A DNA stretch of 64,000 bases from Gigaspora rosea (Eukaryota > Glomeromycota > Glomeromycetes > Diversisporales > Gigasporaceae), in the NCBI GenBank assembly GCA_003550325.1, contig QKWP01000036.1, positions 617,286-681,285 on the forward strand, written 5' to 3'. The notes beneath the pieces are model-generated. The model was not told the DNA's origin and ran no database searches. It worked only from the letters and a program-made list of their open reading frames with translations. The position numbers were made by a program, and so were the translations under genes. Shown one piece after another: positions 11,980 to 24,137 of this stretch (positions within the stretch are counted from its first letter, which is position 1; the number at the start of each line of letters is the position of its first letter).

Positions 11980-13895
11980 ATACAAGATACTTCAAACATC
12001 GCATTGTAATCAAACAAGTGGTAAACATATAAAAAATTGAGTGAAATCCTTAGTGTCGGTATGCTACGTGACATTTATCAACCTGAGTTCAACCAAAGGA
12101 TAGATTTATGACACATCTAATATCTGTCATTGCGGAGACCTAAATACAATGGATTGGGTGTTAAAAGCTTATTAAGGGCGCTCACTCAATGTGATTTGCT
12201 AATGTGATTTGCTAATGATCGAGATGTTGAAAAAAAAACGGTTTGTACTTTATATTTTATTCATCAAAATGATGGCTCACATTGTTAATTTATTCGACTT
12301 CTAGCTAATTAGATTTTTGCATCTGATACATTGATGGTGGTGTTATCAGCACCTCTATAAATGGCATTTGATAGTGATAGAAGTAACGTAACGTTCAAAC
12401 GCTACGATCAATTGAAATAAAGGTTGTTGACTAATCTCTTTTCATTTCTCAATCAATTGCCATTATTGGCTTGAAGAAAAAAAAAAAGCGATTACACGTA
12501 CACAATTGTCCAATACTTTAGCTTCCAAGAATTTGGTGTCCGAAACTTTGACTAACGAAACTTTACTTCCAGCCAATCGTCCTTTTAACAGTTTCACAAT
12601 AACTATCATCGCAACAGCGGCCATTATTGGCCACAAAATCATTACGACAACACCATATTACTGTATTTAAATAAAATATATACACATATGACATATAGAA
12701 AAATAATTTTTATTTTAGTATTGGTTGAAGAAAAAATCGATGGAATAATTATATAAATTGTAATATAGCTAAAAGCTAAAAGGAATATTAAACTCTGAAC
12801 GTCTTTTATTTGTTATAAGGGTTTTTGCATGAAACGTAGCATAATAATTTTTTAGTAACAACGACAGTCTTGTTGAAGGTCCATGTTATGAAAAAAAATA
12901 ACATTACGGCGCATTTGCGAATTATCCCAAAATTTAAAACCAATATTCCCAAAGTTATGATGCGTCATTTAATAAATTTTTATGCCTAATGATAATGGGA
13001 AGATGTAGGGAAAATGTGTTAGACACGTTATCGGTACTGATCAGGGGTTCAAACCATTTTTTCGGGATTTAACATTGACTGATTAATATATAATCAGGTA
13101 ACTAATATTTAATTTTGGGGACCAAAAGCTTAGAGTTGGTGACCAATTGCCCGCTTAATTTCACAAATATGCCGTAATGAATAAAATGGAGAATCATTGA
13201 GATTGAGCAATCTCTTTGATTACTTTACCAATGTTAAATTTTAGCCAATCAGCACAGCTATATGAGGTGGTCGCAACCCCAGGTTTTTTTGATCTAAGTG
13301 ATAATCACGATCGATTTTTTATTCAATTTCCGACTAATTAAAAATTTACCCCGATCCATTGGGGGGTGCGTGAGAGCATATTGAATTGAATTTGTGCGAT
13401 TTTGAATTCTATATATCGATTGATACGTATTTACATAATTGATCATCATAATGATAAATATAAAGTGTGGCTATGTTTATCGTTATAGGCTTAAAAATTT
13501 GATACACAATAATTTCAAGAGTTGCTAAGTTTGCTAGAGTAAATGCTTTTAGCAACATCGATATATAGCTAAGTGTAAAAACTTTATTCTAGATACATCC
13601 AAGATTATTAATGCCTTATACGTAGTAGCAAAAATGAAATAAACGAGCGAATTTATCTTATGTATCTGCGTAGAAAGTTAGAATTTTGCCACAAATACTA
13701 TGCAAAAATATTATAATAAATATTTGTAAATATGCAGCTATCATCCGTTGTATGCGTATGTATTTTTCAAAGCAAAAAGAAAAGCCATTCAAAGGACTAG
13801 AATATTCATTTTTCTTACGAAAATTAGGTTCAAGTTTTAAAAAAAAATTAAATCTTAAATATTCAAAATATACATAAAAAAAAAAAAAAAAAGCT
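11980..13895. other. Gene-poor region upstream of the channel gene
   Basis: No conserved protein recognised apart from the small ORF at 12463-12642. An A17 run (about 13876-13892) sits immediately before the channel start codon. Confidence 0.5.
12463..12642 (-). CDS. Hypothetical small membrane-anchored protein (59 aa)
   Basis: A minus-strand ORF starting at ATG 12642. Residues 1-19 are hydrophobic (MILWPIMAAVAMIVIVKLL) and could be a signal anchor. The remainder is mixed polar (KGRLAGSKVSLVKV...) with better amino-acid balance than chance ORFs nearby. It passes through a T11 run, so its frame is fragile. A CAG acceptor-like site lies just upstream, so it could also be an internal exon. No family recognised. 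Confidence 0.2.
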   Translation of the reverse strand: MILWPIMAAVAMIVIVKLLKGRLAGSKVSLVKVSDTKFLEAKVLDNCVRVIAFFFSSSQ

Positions 13896-16800
13896 ATGGA
13901 ATCATCCACGTCTTCTTCGACTAAACCAAACCCCACATTTCAATTACAATCCCAAGATGAACACAAAATTGTCCCGTCTAGCCGTCACAGTCGTCGTCTC
14001 TCAATTGAAAGGCCACACAATGGTAAACCAATTTCCAAGATAATATGCTCTCCCAGAATGAAATATGCGGGAACGTGGAGTAACGATGATAAATCTGCCA
14101 TTTTGTGGTCGATAATCACTGGACAACATCATTTAAAATATGAAAATGAAATTTCAAGAACGAGTATTACCTTACCAAAAACTTTATCGGCTGTATCTGA
14201 TAATATGCACATTGTGATAAAAACTAATTCTTATCATCTTAATTTTGGTAAACATATTAATTTCCAAGAATTAAGTTAACAATTATTTAACTAATAATCT
14301 CTTTTGTTTTATAATAGAAATGTTTGAAATGATGAATAAACAAAAACCATCACTTAGATTTCCAAACTCACGAAATGTCATTGATCGATCTGAATTCACT
14401 AGAAATGGTGACTTCGTAGCCGTTTCAAGTTTTCCGTCATATAGGGCTTTCATATTCACACCGACAACTCCTTCAGATTCAAATTCTGAAATCGAATGGA
14501 TCCTTACATCAATGCTTGAACTATCTTACTTTAGTGACTCTTTCATAACTATATATGGAAATTTGATTTTATTTAACGATAAAACTTTTCAACTTACAAA
14601 TTGGAACATCGAAACTCTAAAATTACAAACAAATTGTCCAATTGATTGGAGTTACGTACCTGATCTTGTTGAGGTTACCGAGGATGAAGAGTTATTGGGA
14701 ATTTGTGCAAAAAATTATACCGAGGAGGATGATGATCCTGGGACATCAAGGATTTACATTTATTCCACAATGAATGGAATGAATTTGGCCACTTGTAAAA
14801 AAAATTTTTTTTTTTTAATCACAAAATCATGATTTTGAAAATAAAATAAAAACTCTGTATAACAAATGCTTATTTATTTTATAGATGATTATGATTCTTC
14901 GATTTCAATAGATAAAATATACTTTATAGCTTATGAAATTGGCGAACGTTTACTTGTTATATCACATAATACAGAAAATAATATTAAGAAGGATTTATTT
15001 GATCCTTATACTCTTGAAAATCCTGTTAATGCTGAAAATTTATTTGAAAATGGTGTTACGATTCAAAATCCTTATATTATAAAATTTAGTCAAATAATCG
15101 GTTTGATTGATGGTTCTATATCAATTTATAGGGAATTTATTCGTAATAATTGGGTTAATTATTTACGAGATCAACTTAATGATTATAATAATTTATTTAC
15201 ATTAAATGATAGAAAAGCAATGCATGAAATGATCAAAAAAGCAATGAATATTGAAAATTATGGTAGTAGGTACGATATTGATCATATTGAACAAGAAGAA
15301 ACTTATCCAGGTCGCTTATTAAAATGGGAATTAGACTGTCAATTTCTAAAGTCATTTATACTCAAGGCATTTTATTTTAATCATGAAGGAAATGAATGGT
15401 TACCAGTACAAGGAAAATCTCAACGCAATATATTTCCTAATTTTCATTCAGAAATTCAGGATAGACCACAATACATTATTCAATGTAGAATACTTGATAA
15501 TGATGATTTATTCATGATTACAACTTTTGGTGTACTTATCTGGACTATTATACCTGACAAAGGAATCAGATTACTCCATTATTGGGGAAATGAAGATCTT
15601 TATTATCAAGAATTGACTTACACAAAACTATCTTATAGTGATACATTTACAAAAAGAATTCTTCCACCACCAGAATTTGATATTATTATTAAATTTAAAG
15701 AGTTATCATTTGGTCCTGAAGGAAGTAAAGATGTGAGTTATTTTTTTAAAGAACTTATTGAAGATTACATTACCAATAAATTTTCTATAATATTTTATGG
15801 AAGTATTATTATGAATTCATTTGTAAAAATGAATGCTGATTTAATGATAGAAAAATTGTGTGAAAGTTGTTTTGAATTTAATTTTAAACCAAATAGTGAT
15901 AGTAATAATATATCAACTTCAAATATTCAATTACTTAGTATAATTATTCAAATATTTCCTGAACTATTACAAAAAGATCCAAATTATTTAGAAGGTTTTT
16001 TATCACGAACTGCTTTCGTAATCCCTTTTATTGATCAATCACCATTAAGGGTTAGAGAGAAACCTTCTATATTTCATTCTTCACATCTTTATCAACATGG
16101 AACTTATAATTATTTATCAAAAACCTCAATCATTAATATTTTTATTTCGAGAATTTATGAACGTTGGAAACACTTTCAATATGATCAATATAAACATCGT
16201 TTTGATAATAATAATAAGAATTTTTCAATATATTCTTATATCGAAACTTTTATCACAATTCCATTTCAAAATTGGTATGATTATTATAATTTTGATAATA
16301 ATATTACTATTAAGTTATTACTTCCTTTACCAAAATTTATATCATACCCTGAGAGCTATAATACATGGAGTGAACTATGGAATCCTCTTCCAAGTAATTT
16401 TATAAAATCAATCGATGGTGAATTATATAAATATTGGAATTGTGAAGCTTTGCTCAATTTTAAATGGAATACTTATGGTAGGAAATATTATTTGACTATT
16501 TGGTTATTTTATATCATTCTTTTGGGCTGTTTTACGATGGCTGCTACTAAGTCAAATGAGATTTCCTTGAATTCTCTAACGTCATTGTTGCAAGCGACTT
16601 TTATATTTGGGATTTGGCATCTTATGATTGAATTTAGAAAATTTACTTACTCTCCTTTGAATTATATTATGGACTTTTGGAATTTATATGGTAACTTATT
16701 AAAACAACTATTTGCTCAATTTAAATCAATAAATTATATTAACAACCATATTAACTAATTTCATTTAATTAGATTTTTGTGTTGTCTTATTTCCGGTAAT

Positions 16801-17950
16801 AACGTCCATTCTCTGGCTTCAAAATGGATCTGTTTCCACTTGGTTATTAGCTACCTCTAGTTTATTACTTGAATTAAAATTTATCTTGTTTTTTCGTATT
16901 ATTGAACCCATCGGCATTTATATTGCCTTGATAATTAGTGTGGCAAAACGTATTTTAGTTTTTCTGATAATCATGGGTTTTATTATTTTAGCTTTTGCAC
17001 ATTCATTTCATTTATTATTGAGACCTACTTCTGATATCTCATCTGATGGACCGAGTTATAATGCTACTGGGATGAATGGGGTTGAAGAGAATGATCAGTC
17101 AGTCAATGCTGATAATAATAATAATATTTTTTCCACGTTTGGAGACGCAATTTTAGCCACCTATCTGATGCTCATTGGTAACTTTTTAAATTTTAATCCA
17201 TATACTGTAAAGTTTAATTGCTTGATTTTTCATTTTAACCGACCAGGTTATAAAATCAAGAAATTAATTTGGGATTGTTTAAATAATTTCTTTATATATT
17301 AATATCCAATTTTTGTAACAGGGGACTCCACTTCAATATCACCATCTGCTCTACAATATAACACTTTTCTGACCTTTTTGGTGGTCGCTTTTTCATTTTT
17401 TACTATACTTTATTTATTAAATTTATTTATTGGAATTCTTAGTAAAATGATTAATGAAACCAATTATGAAGAATCATTTTTGATTCATAAAGCCAAGGTA
17501 CTTTTTTTTTCCTTTAAGCCAGCTTATTATACAAATTTTATTATTATCATTCATTTATAATAATTGTAGGTTTTGGCTGAGATTGAGTTGTTTTATATGT
17601 TACCTCATCAAAGAAGAAAAAGGAATTGGTTTCCAGAGATCATGTAAATATATTCATAAAAATTTTCAATATTACAATAATTTTTTTAATTTTATTTTAT
17701 ACTGAAAATATTATTACTTTTCAATAGTTTTTATACAGTTCATGTTAACAAACTTCGAAATCTAGTACGAATAATTCAAAATGATAAATGGAATGGTTTT
17801 GAAAAGCCTTATTTATCTCCAGCAATTTTGAAAGTAATTAAAGTTGAATATGATAATTTTTCAAAAAATAAGCAAGTGGAAATTGAGATAGGTGAAATTA
17901 AAGAGTTGATTATGAATTTAAGAGATAATATTGTAGAAATAGATGAATGA
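13896..17950 (+). CDS. TRP-like ion-transport-domain protein, 7 exons
   Basis: Predicted plasma- or endomembrane cation channel of a family common in arbuscular mycorrhizal fungi. Exons 13896-14247, 14318-14794, 14885-16690, 16773-17177, 17322-17497, 17570-17643 and 17728-17950. All introns are GT-AG, 70-144 bp, and phases are consistent, giving about 1170 aa. The N-terminal ~800 residues are soluble; the opening part (KYAGTWSNDDKSAILWSI and similar) resembles WD40/beta-propeller strands. Hydrophobic segments follow at about 811-830, 842-858, 879-894, 902-920, 927-957 and 1030-1055, with a pore-like stretch (GDAILATYLMLIGDS) before the last. After it comes LAEIELFYMLPHQRRKRNWFPE, cut here at the conserved AEIELF...LPxQRRK...WFPE pattern, then a polar tail. 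No frameshift is needed. Ion selectivity cannot be read. Confidence 0.85.
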
Positions 17951-18344
17951 TGAATTAATTATGCAAAAAAATATCCTGCATTAAAATATTTTAAAATGTA
18001 AATTAATAGAAAAATATAAATATATAATTATAAAAGAATTATAAAAAATTTATAGACTTTGAGATTCAAAATATCAGGCGACTATTCTCCATTTCTACAA
18101 ATATATTTCCGGATCCATACGATATTAACGCTTACTTTTAAAAATTCCTTCTGGCGAGGAAAAATGAATCCTTACAAATTTGGTCAAGTTAAATATAAAA
18201 TCAATTACGTATCAAACTTTTCATACAATTTACTCTATCTTGACATACAAATCTAGACAATGTTTGTAGCTATTTAAAAAGTTCATTATAAAAAAAAAAG
18301 ATTAATAAACAATATTTTTCTTTTTAAAAAGCAAAACAATGTTG
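17951..18344. other. Convergent intergenic spacer
   Basis: 394 bp between the stop codons of the channel gene (+) and the MACPF-like gene (-). AT-rich; nothing recognised. Confidence 0.6.
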
Positions 18345-21138
18345 CTATATAGGAAATGACCTGTACTTCGTTGATAATATTGAAATTTGACCTTTAAATT
18401 CTGATGGATTTTTGTTTTTGCGATTTAACATAAGGTAAATCGGACATTTTGGGGTAATATTTATAAACCCATGTTGGGTACAATCATTAAAAATACTCAT
18501 GAATAATGGATAGTTAAAATTTTTCTTCCTAAAACTTTTTTTCAGAAGTAAAGTTAGATATTTTTTGCGTTCATTACGGACAGCTATTAATTTTTTGGAG
18601 ATGTCAGAAAATATATGCGGATTGTCTTCTTTCCATTTTACTTCCAGCATACAAGAATTATTGTCCTTAATGTCAATAATACTATAAATGAAAAATGAAG
18701 CGATATAAGATCAAATTGAAAAAAAATCAAAAATAATCTATTTCAAGGAAAATGAAACGTACTTGCATATTATTTTCGAAGGAGAAATTTCATTTATATT
18801 ATTGTCAACATTTTGACAATCATCAAGACTGTGAAAAAACATGCATGCTGAATTTTCTGGAGGGAAATGAATACCGGTAACCATTTTTGACTCGTGCATG
18901 TCGTAATTACTAGATTCCAAAGGACTTTCAATTACACATATTCCCAATTTACTAGAATGATTAAAAAATTGGTTGATGTCACATTTATATGATAGATGGT
19001 CATCTATTTTTTCTCTTGTCATCTCCTCACACTTCTTTTTGGTAATTTTAATGTCATGATTTCTTCGTTCAAATATAAACCTTTCTGGATAGCCAACAAT
19101 AATCCAGCCAATATGTATTTTATAATGAAGTTTTTTTTTTCGGTCTTTTCCTCCTACCAATATAATGAATAACGAATGCTGGAGTATCTTTATCTATATA
19201 TTCAATTCGTAAAGAATAGATGCAGTTATCTTTATTCATTATTGATGCGAATATTTGGCATTGAAGTGGATTCGAGGTAACGTCTTCAAGTTTTCCATTA
19301 CTCCAATCTTCGATTACAATTGGAGTCAAATCTGAACTTAATAGGTTTGCATAACGAGTTATTGTTCCAACTGTTTTTAGAGAATTAATATGTTATTAGA
19401 TATTAGATAAACGATATATTGATAGATCTTAAGACACATTAAATCAACATTACTCTTTGTAAATTAAAAAAAAAACTTACCTTTTAGAATTTGTTCGCCG
19501 AAAGCTTCCAATACCTGGCTTTTTAGATTACTATCGAGTAAATCAAATATTGGCTGTATCTTGTAAGAAATTATTTTCCAATATTTAGAATTATTAAATG
19601 AATTCCTCCATAATCTAATGGCCTCTGGATCATTATTAACAAAAAGGAGTTCATTTCCACCAATTATTGTTAACACTTCGTTCGATATATCTATTGTTCT
19701 TGAAGTGGTATAGCTTGTTTCATATCCACATTCAGTGTGAATTAATTCAAAGTCTCCAACAGTCTCAATACCGAAACAAGTAGAACCTTAATTCAATTAT
19801 ATTTGTTTGAATTTAATTAATTCGACATTACATACTGCTGTATAAATAAAGGAAATAACTGTTCACCATTTGCTTGCGTATGAATATTTTTAGATTTTTC
19901 AATGATCGCACCTCCAAAAACGACTTCGCTAGCATAGAAATGTCCATATTTTTTTGAAATTCTCTTAAGTTCTCTAATTTTTTCATCGCGTTGATGATCA
20001 TTGTCTACCGCCGCCTTTACTTCTTCAACAAAATCATTATCTAATGTTATATTTGTCTCATCAAGAATTACCTTCGCTTTACTTATGATAACGCTTGAAA
20101 GTTTGGTAGTTTCATTACGAGATTCACTAGACTCATATGAAACATTAGAAAGTAAGGACAAATATGGCAGGTAAGACAAAGGTATGGATGGTGCTATTCC
20201 ACCATTTAAAGTCATTTGCTCCCTAGATGATCTGATAAAGTTTTGTTCGCATTTAAATATTGCATTTCCAGAATAAAGACCTTTTTCTAATTCTGGTTTA
20301 ATCTTTGTTATGTCAATCGTAAATGATTGGGATTTCGCTAATTTGACTCGATCTACCTCAAATGTAAATCCAATATCACACTGACTGATTAATTCATTCC
20401 ATTCTTGATCATTTTCTTGAAGAACCTTTAGTTTAAGCTTTTCATCCTCTATCTGGGCTATGTTTATCCAATCAATAGAAGTTTCTAAGGATCTATCGAT
20501 TTTTATATCACCATCGTAAAAAACAAGATTGGGTCCCATTTTAAGCAGTGCTCGAACCTGAATAAGTTTCTCTGTTATAGGTAGATATTCCATATATCTT
20601 TCAATATTATTGTTTGACTGTAAATATTTGCAAATAATAACATTTTCATAAGAATTTTCATCAACAGGATGAATAAACAATTCGTAAGAGTCATCGAGAA
20701 TCTCCCTTAATCCATGACGTCTTTCTTCTGCTTCAGATATTAGACGCTCGCCTCTTACGAATTTAAAAGATATTGGTATTTTGGATTGTGTCGTAATATG
20801 TTCCTAGCATTAAGTAGGTTATCATCAAGACTTCCCAAGTCATAGTACATAGATAGACGATTGTCGATATTCACTTTAATATATAGTTCCCTCTTCAAAT
20901 AAATTACATTACAATTTTGATCTATTATATCTGATATTTTTATTATAGAACTTTGTACGTCTACTAATTCAGCGCCAAGAAATTTAAAAAAAAATTTATA
21001 CCTTGAATCATTAAAACTTGGTCCTAATGTTTCTATTATTATACTATGGGCATTGGAAAATGTTGAATTGATATTTAATGTCATTTCAACAGGAGAATCA
21101 GAATTAATTATCACTTTTACTTTAACGAAACTATCCAT
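18345..21138 (-). CDS. MACPF-like family protein, two frame breaks
   Basis: Member of a Glomeromycotina family with an N-terminal beta-rich (ubiquitin-like) module and a MACPF-like core; function unknown. Exons, in coding order: 21138-19867, 19786-19481, 19370-18763, 18681-18345, with GT-AG introns of 80, 110 and 81 bp. Family marks: FYASEVVFGGAII in the core, GGNELLFVNNDPE, IQPIFDLLDS, and HIGWIIVGYP near the C terminus. Two single-base breaks occur, both at homopolymers: the A-run at 20765-20768 (one base short) and the T10 run at 19131-19140 (one base long). Allowing for both, all splice phases close and the length is about 840 aa. That suggests polymerase or sequencing error, or very recent inactivation. 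The first donor (GTGAAC) was chosen because the better GTATGT nearby breaks the frame. Confidence 0.7.
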
Positions 21139-21522
21139 TGTGATTAATGTTCATATGTTAGTGTGGGAGAACGAAAAATTTGCAATGCATGATTTATATT
21201 GTACTTGGTAGTACCGTATGTATTTTGAGAAACATTACCGGTATATCAGATTACACGGCAGCGTAGAACCAATAGGATAGTCGTGTCACATAGTATCGAC
21301 ATTTATAGCTTGCCATAATGTTTTATTTATACTTATATTTATCTCATATTGGACTCAAAAAAAACTCTTTTATTGAGTGTTTCGTTTGTTTAACTAAATT
21401 TTGTGTAACAATTTATCCAAATCGATAGGTTATATATACGTACGTACGTACATACGTAATTTTTTTTTTACATTGTCTTGTTAATTTCATATTATACTAA
21501 GGATAAAAAACAGGTGCTAAAC
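21139..21522. promoter_or_regulatory. Shared bidirectional promoter region
   Basis: 384 bp between the divergent start codons of two related MACPF-like genes. It contains TTATATATACGTACGTACGT around 21430-21450, a TATA-like and (GTAC)n tract about 80 bp before the plus-strand ATG. Co-expression of the pair is an inference. Confidence 0.5.
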
Positions 21523-23965
21523 ATGAACGTAAAACTAATAGTGAACAACAAACCATATGGCGAAATAACATTAGAAAGTTTAACTCTTAGTGAAGCCTAT
21601 GATCAAATAATAAAACTTGACACTAATGATCCTAGATATAAGTTTTTCTTTATTTTAAATGATGAAGACGTTGGTAAGATAAAACTTGGCCCGAAAGACA
21701 AATTGCTTAATACCAATATAATGATATCTGATATTATCAGCAAAGAGAATGAACTTTATGTAGAACGAGAATTATTAATTACAATATATGATTATGATGG
21801 AAAAATGATTAAAACATTTTTCTCTATTAACAAACTTAACAGTAATTTGTCTGACATCCGTGGTGAATTAATTGATAAAAAAATTAGTTCACCAGATTTT
21901 AACTTTTTAAGAGAAGATTTGGAGAAAGAGAATCTTCAAGAAGTTCATTCAGAATGCGAAAAGTCTATTACTTTAGAAGAAATTCTTATAAATGGCGTGA
22001 TGCGTGTTTCGTCTGGTAAAACATGTAAGCTTGTTTGATAATCAACATAATCAGCTATATAGCGTTTATTTATTTATTTTAAAATATTTATTTATTACAG
22101 CATCCAAATTTTCCTCTGGTGAAATATCAAGCACTTCATTGTCTAATTGCCTTACATTAGAGCCATGTTGTTCATCTTTATCCAATAATGATGAAATTGA
22201 CTATGTGAAACAAAATATTCACAATTATAAATTGGATTATGGACTGAGCTTTATCAGAGAGGGTGTGAAACATGGAACTCGTCAATCATTTGACTTCATA
22301 TAAATCTATCGAATGCTCAATACCGGAAAATTATGATAGTTTCATGGCAGAACTTTTAGCTACTAAAAGAATAAATGATTTTTTCGTTGTTAAGAATCAA
22401 ATTGATATTTCCAACTCAGACAATTTACCATCAAAATTACAAACATTACTCAATTACGAGGACCAATATCTAAAGAAAGGAAACATTTGTTTCATTGTTG
22501 TAAATAAAAGAATTGAATTGCATGTGAGAAAAGAATTGATTACACCATCAAAAGAATTCAAGAACGCAGTAGATAGGGCCATTAAAGGAACGGATCCTTA
22601 TTTAAAGTTGAAAAAAGTCTTTGCAATTTTTGGAAATTTCATTGCACAACGAGTTATATTAGGTCATAAGTTGTTCAATTATACTGAAGTAGATTGTGCT
22701 GAAATAGATAACATTAAAAAAAAACAAATAAAATGGACAACTATTGATAATTTCAGGAAAATTTCGAAAAATTTAGAGGCTATGATGATGTATATTGACA
22801 AAAATGACGATTTCCTAACTCCAAAAGGCAAAATTATTGGGCAAGATGAATTTAATTGTTGGGTTGAATCTTGCTATAAAGATTATGCTAATTTACAAGT
22901 TGTTAGTTATGGAGATTTAGTCGCAATTTATGAAATTTTTGAGGAACCCACTCGTGGCAGGATTAAATCTATTCTTAATGCTCATGAACATGATTATTCT
23001 TTGTTAAAAAGTTTGGGACCAATAGAAGAGGTTGACATGTTCAAAATTTATCATCCTTTGCCAAAAAGTATATATCCAGAATATCTGAAATTATCTGATA
23101 ACAAACAAGAAATTCTCATGACCGATAGTGTGCAAGTTGATTCATCTGTAATATATTATCGTGTTAGGTTTAAAAATAAATTAAAAAGTAACGATTATCA
23201 GCTTTATGGAAGTGTTACATCAATATTTGGGGAGCAAATAAACGGAAAGATTATAAAGTTTAAAGCAACAAATGTCTTTGGTTTCACAGTAATAATCAAA
23301 AATATTGATAAAATGTAAGAAATAATCTTTATATTTGATTTGAAACAATGTTTAAGCTAATAATTTCTTTATTTAGAACAAATGATTCTAGAAAAATGAT
23401 TATAAATTGGATGTTAGTTGGAAATCCAGAAATTATTAATATAGCTGAACCCGAAAATATTGATAAATTTAGTCACAAAAATTCACATATACAGAATTTC
23501 ATTATTCTAAGAGTAGGCTCTCAAGAGGTTTCGCTAAATCAAGTGAATAATTGGGTTATTTCTCTGCCTACATTACCAAAGCTTCCGATAAATTCAATAT
23601 TTGCTTATTCGTTCAAATACCCATCATCAAATAGCGATTCATCACTTTTATCATGCGCTAAATTTGATGGAAGTAACAATATTCAGATAAATATTACAAA
23701 TTACACTGATTATAATGATGAATTGAAAGACAACTTTAAATACCAAATACATTGGTGTATTTATATTACCTCCATCCAAAAAGTCACAATTGGGCAGTTT
23801 ATTTTTGAGGAAGATCTTGCTAAAGTAAATATTATAGTAAAATATAACAAACATACAATCGTCTTTATTATGACTTTATTATTAATGAAATTTGGTTCAG
23901 ACTATTAGAATGATAAAGAACAAGCCCCCAGCAAAAGCATGTGCATCAAAGAAAGAAAAAGATAA
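21523..23965 (+). CDS. MACPF-like family protein, divergent paralogue, one frame break
   Basis: Same family as the minus-strand neighbour. The N terminus (MNVKLIVNNKPYGEITLESL) and RYKFFF..L pattern are shared, and the core motif appears as FGNFIAQRVILGHKL. The start is the ATG at 21523; the frame opens further upstream without an ATG. Exons 21523-22024, 22101-23314, 23377-23824 and 23909-23965; introns 76, 62 and 84 bp, GT-AG. Near the end comes NWMLVGNPE, equivalent to WIIVGYPE in the partner. Within exon 2 the frame must change by one base between about 22268 and 22301 (GVKHGTRQSFDF, then YKSIECSIPEN). With that, phases close and the length is about 739 aa. The last exon gives a short basic tail. 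Paralogy by local inverted duplication is likely. Confidence 0.65.
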
Positions 23966-24137
23966 TTATGAAGCAATCTTGACAAAAAAGCATAAAGAAG
24001 AAATACCAGAAAATATCAAAGTAGGAATCACAAAAAATTTTTATCTCTTATTTGCGCGCAACTACGTTCTGGTGATGAATTCAAAGTGGTTGTTTTCATT
24101 AATGATAATTTATGCATTTTTTTTTTCTCAGCAAATT

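Noticed and set aside
13658-13936. Minus-strand ORF overlapping the channel gene start
   Set aside because: It is the shadow of exon 1 and the A-run (poly-F product).
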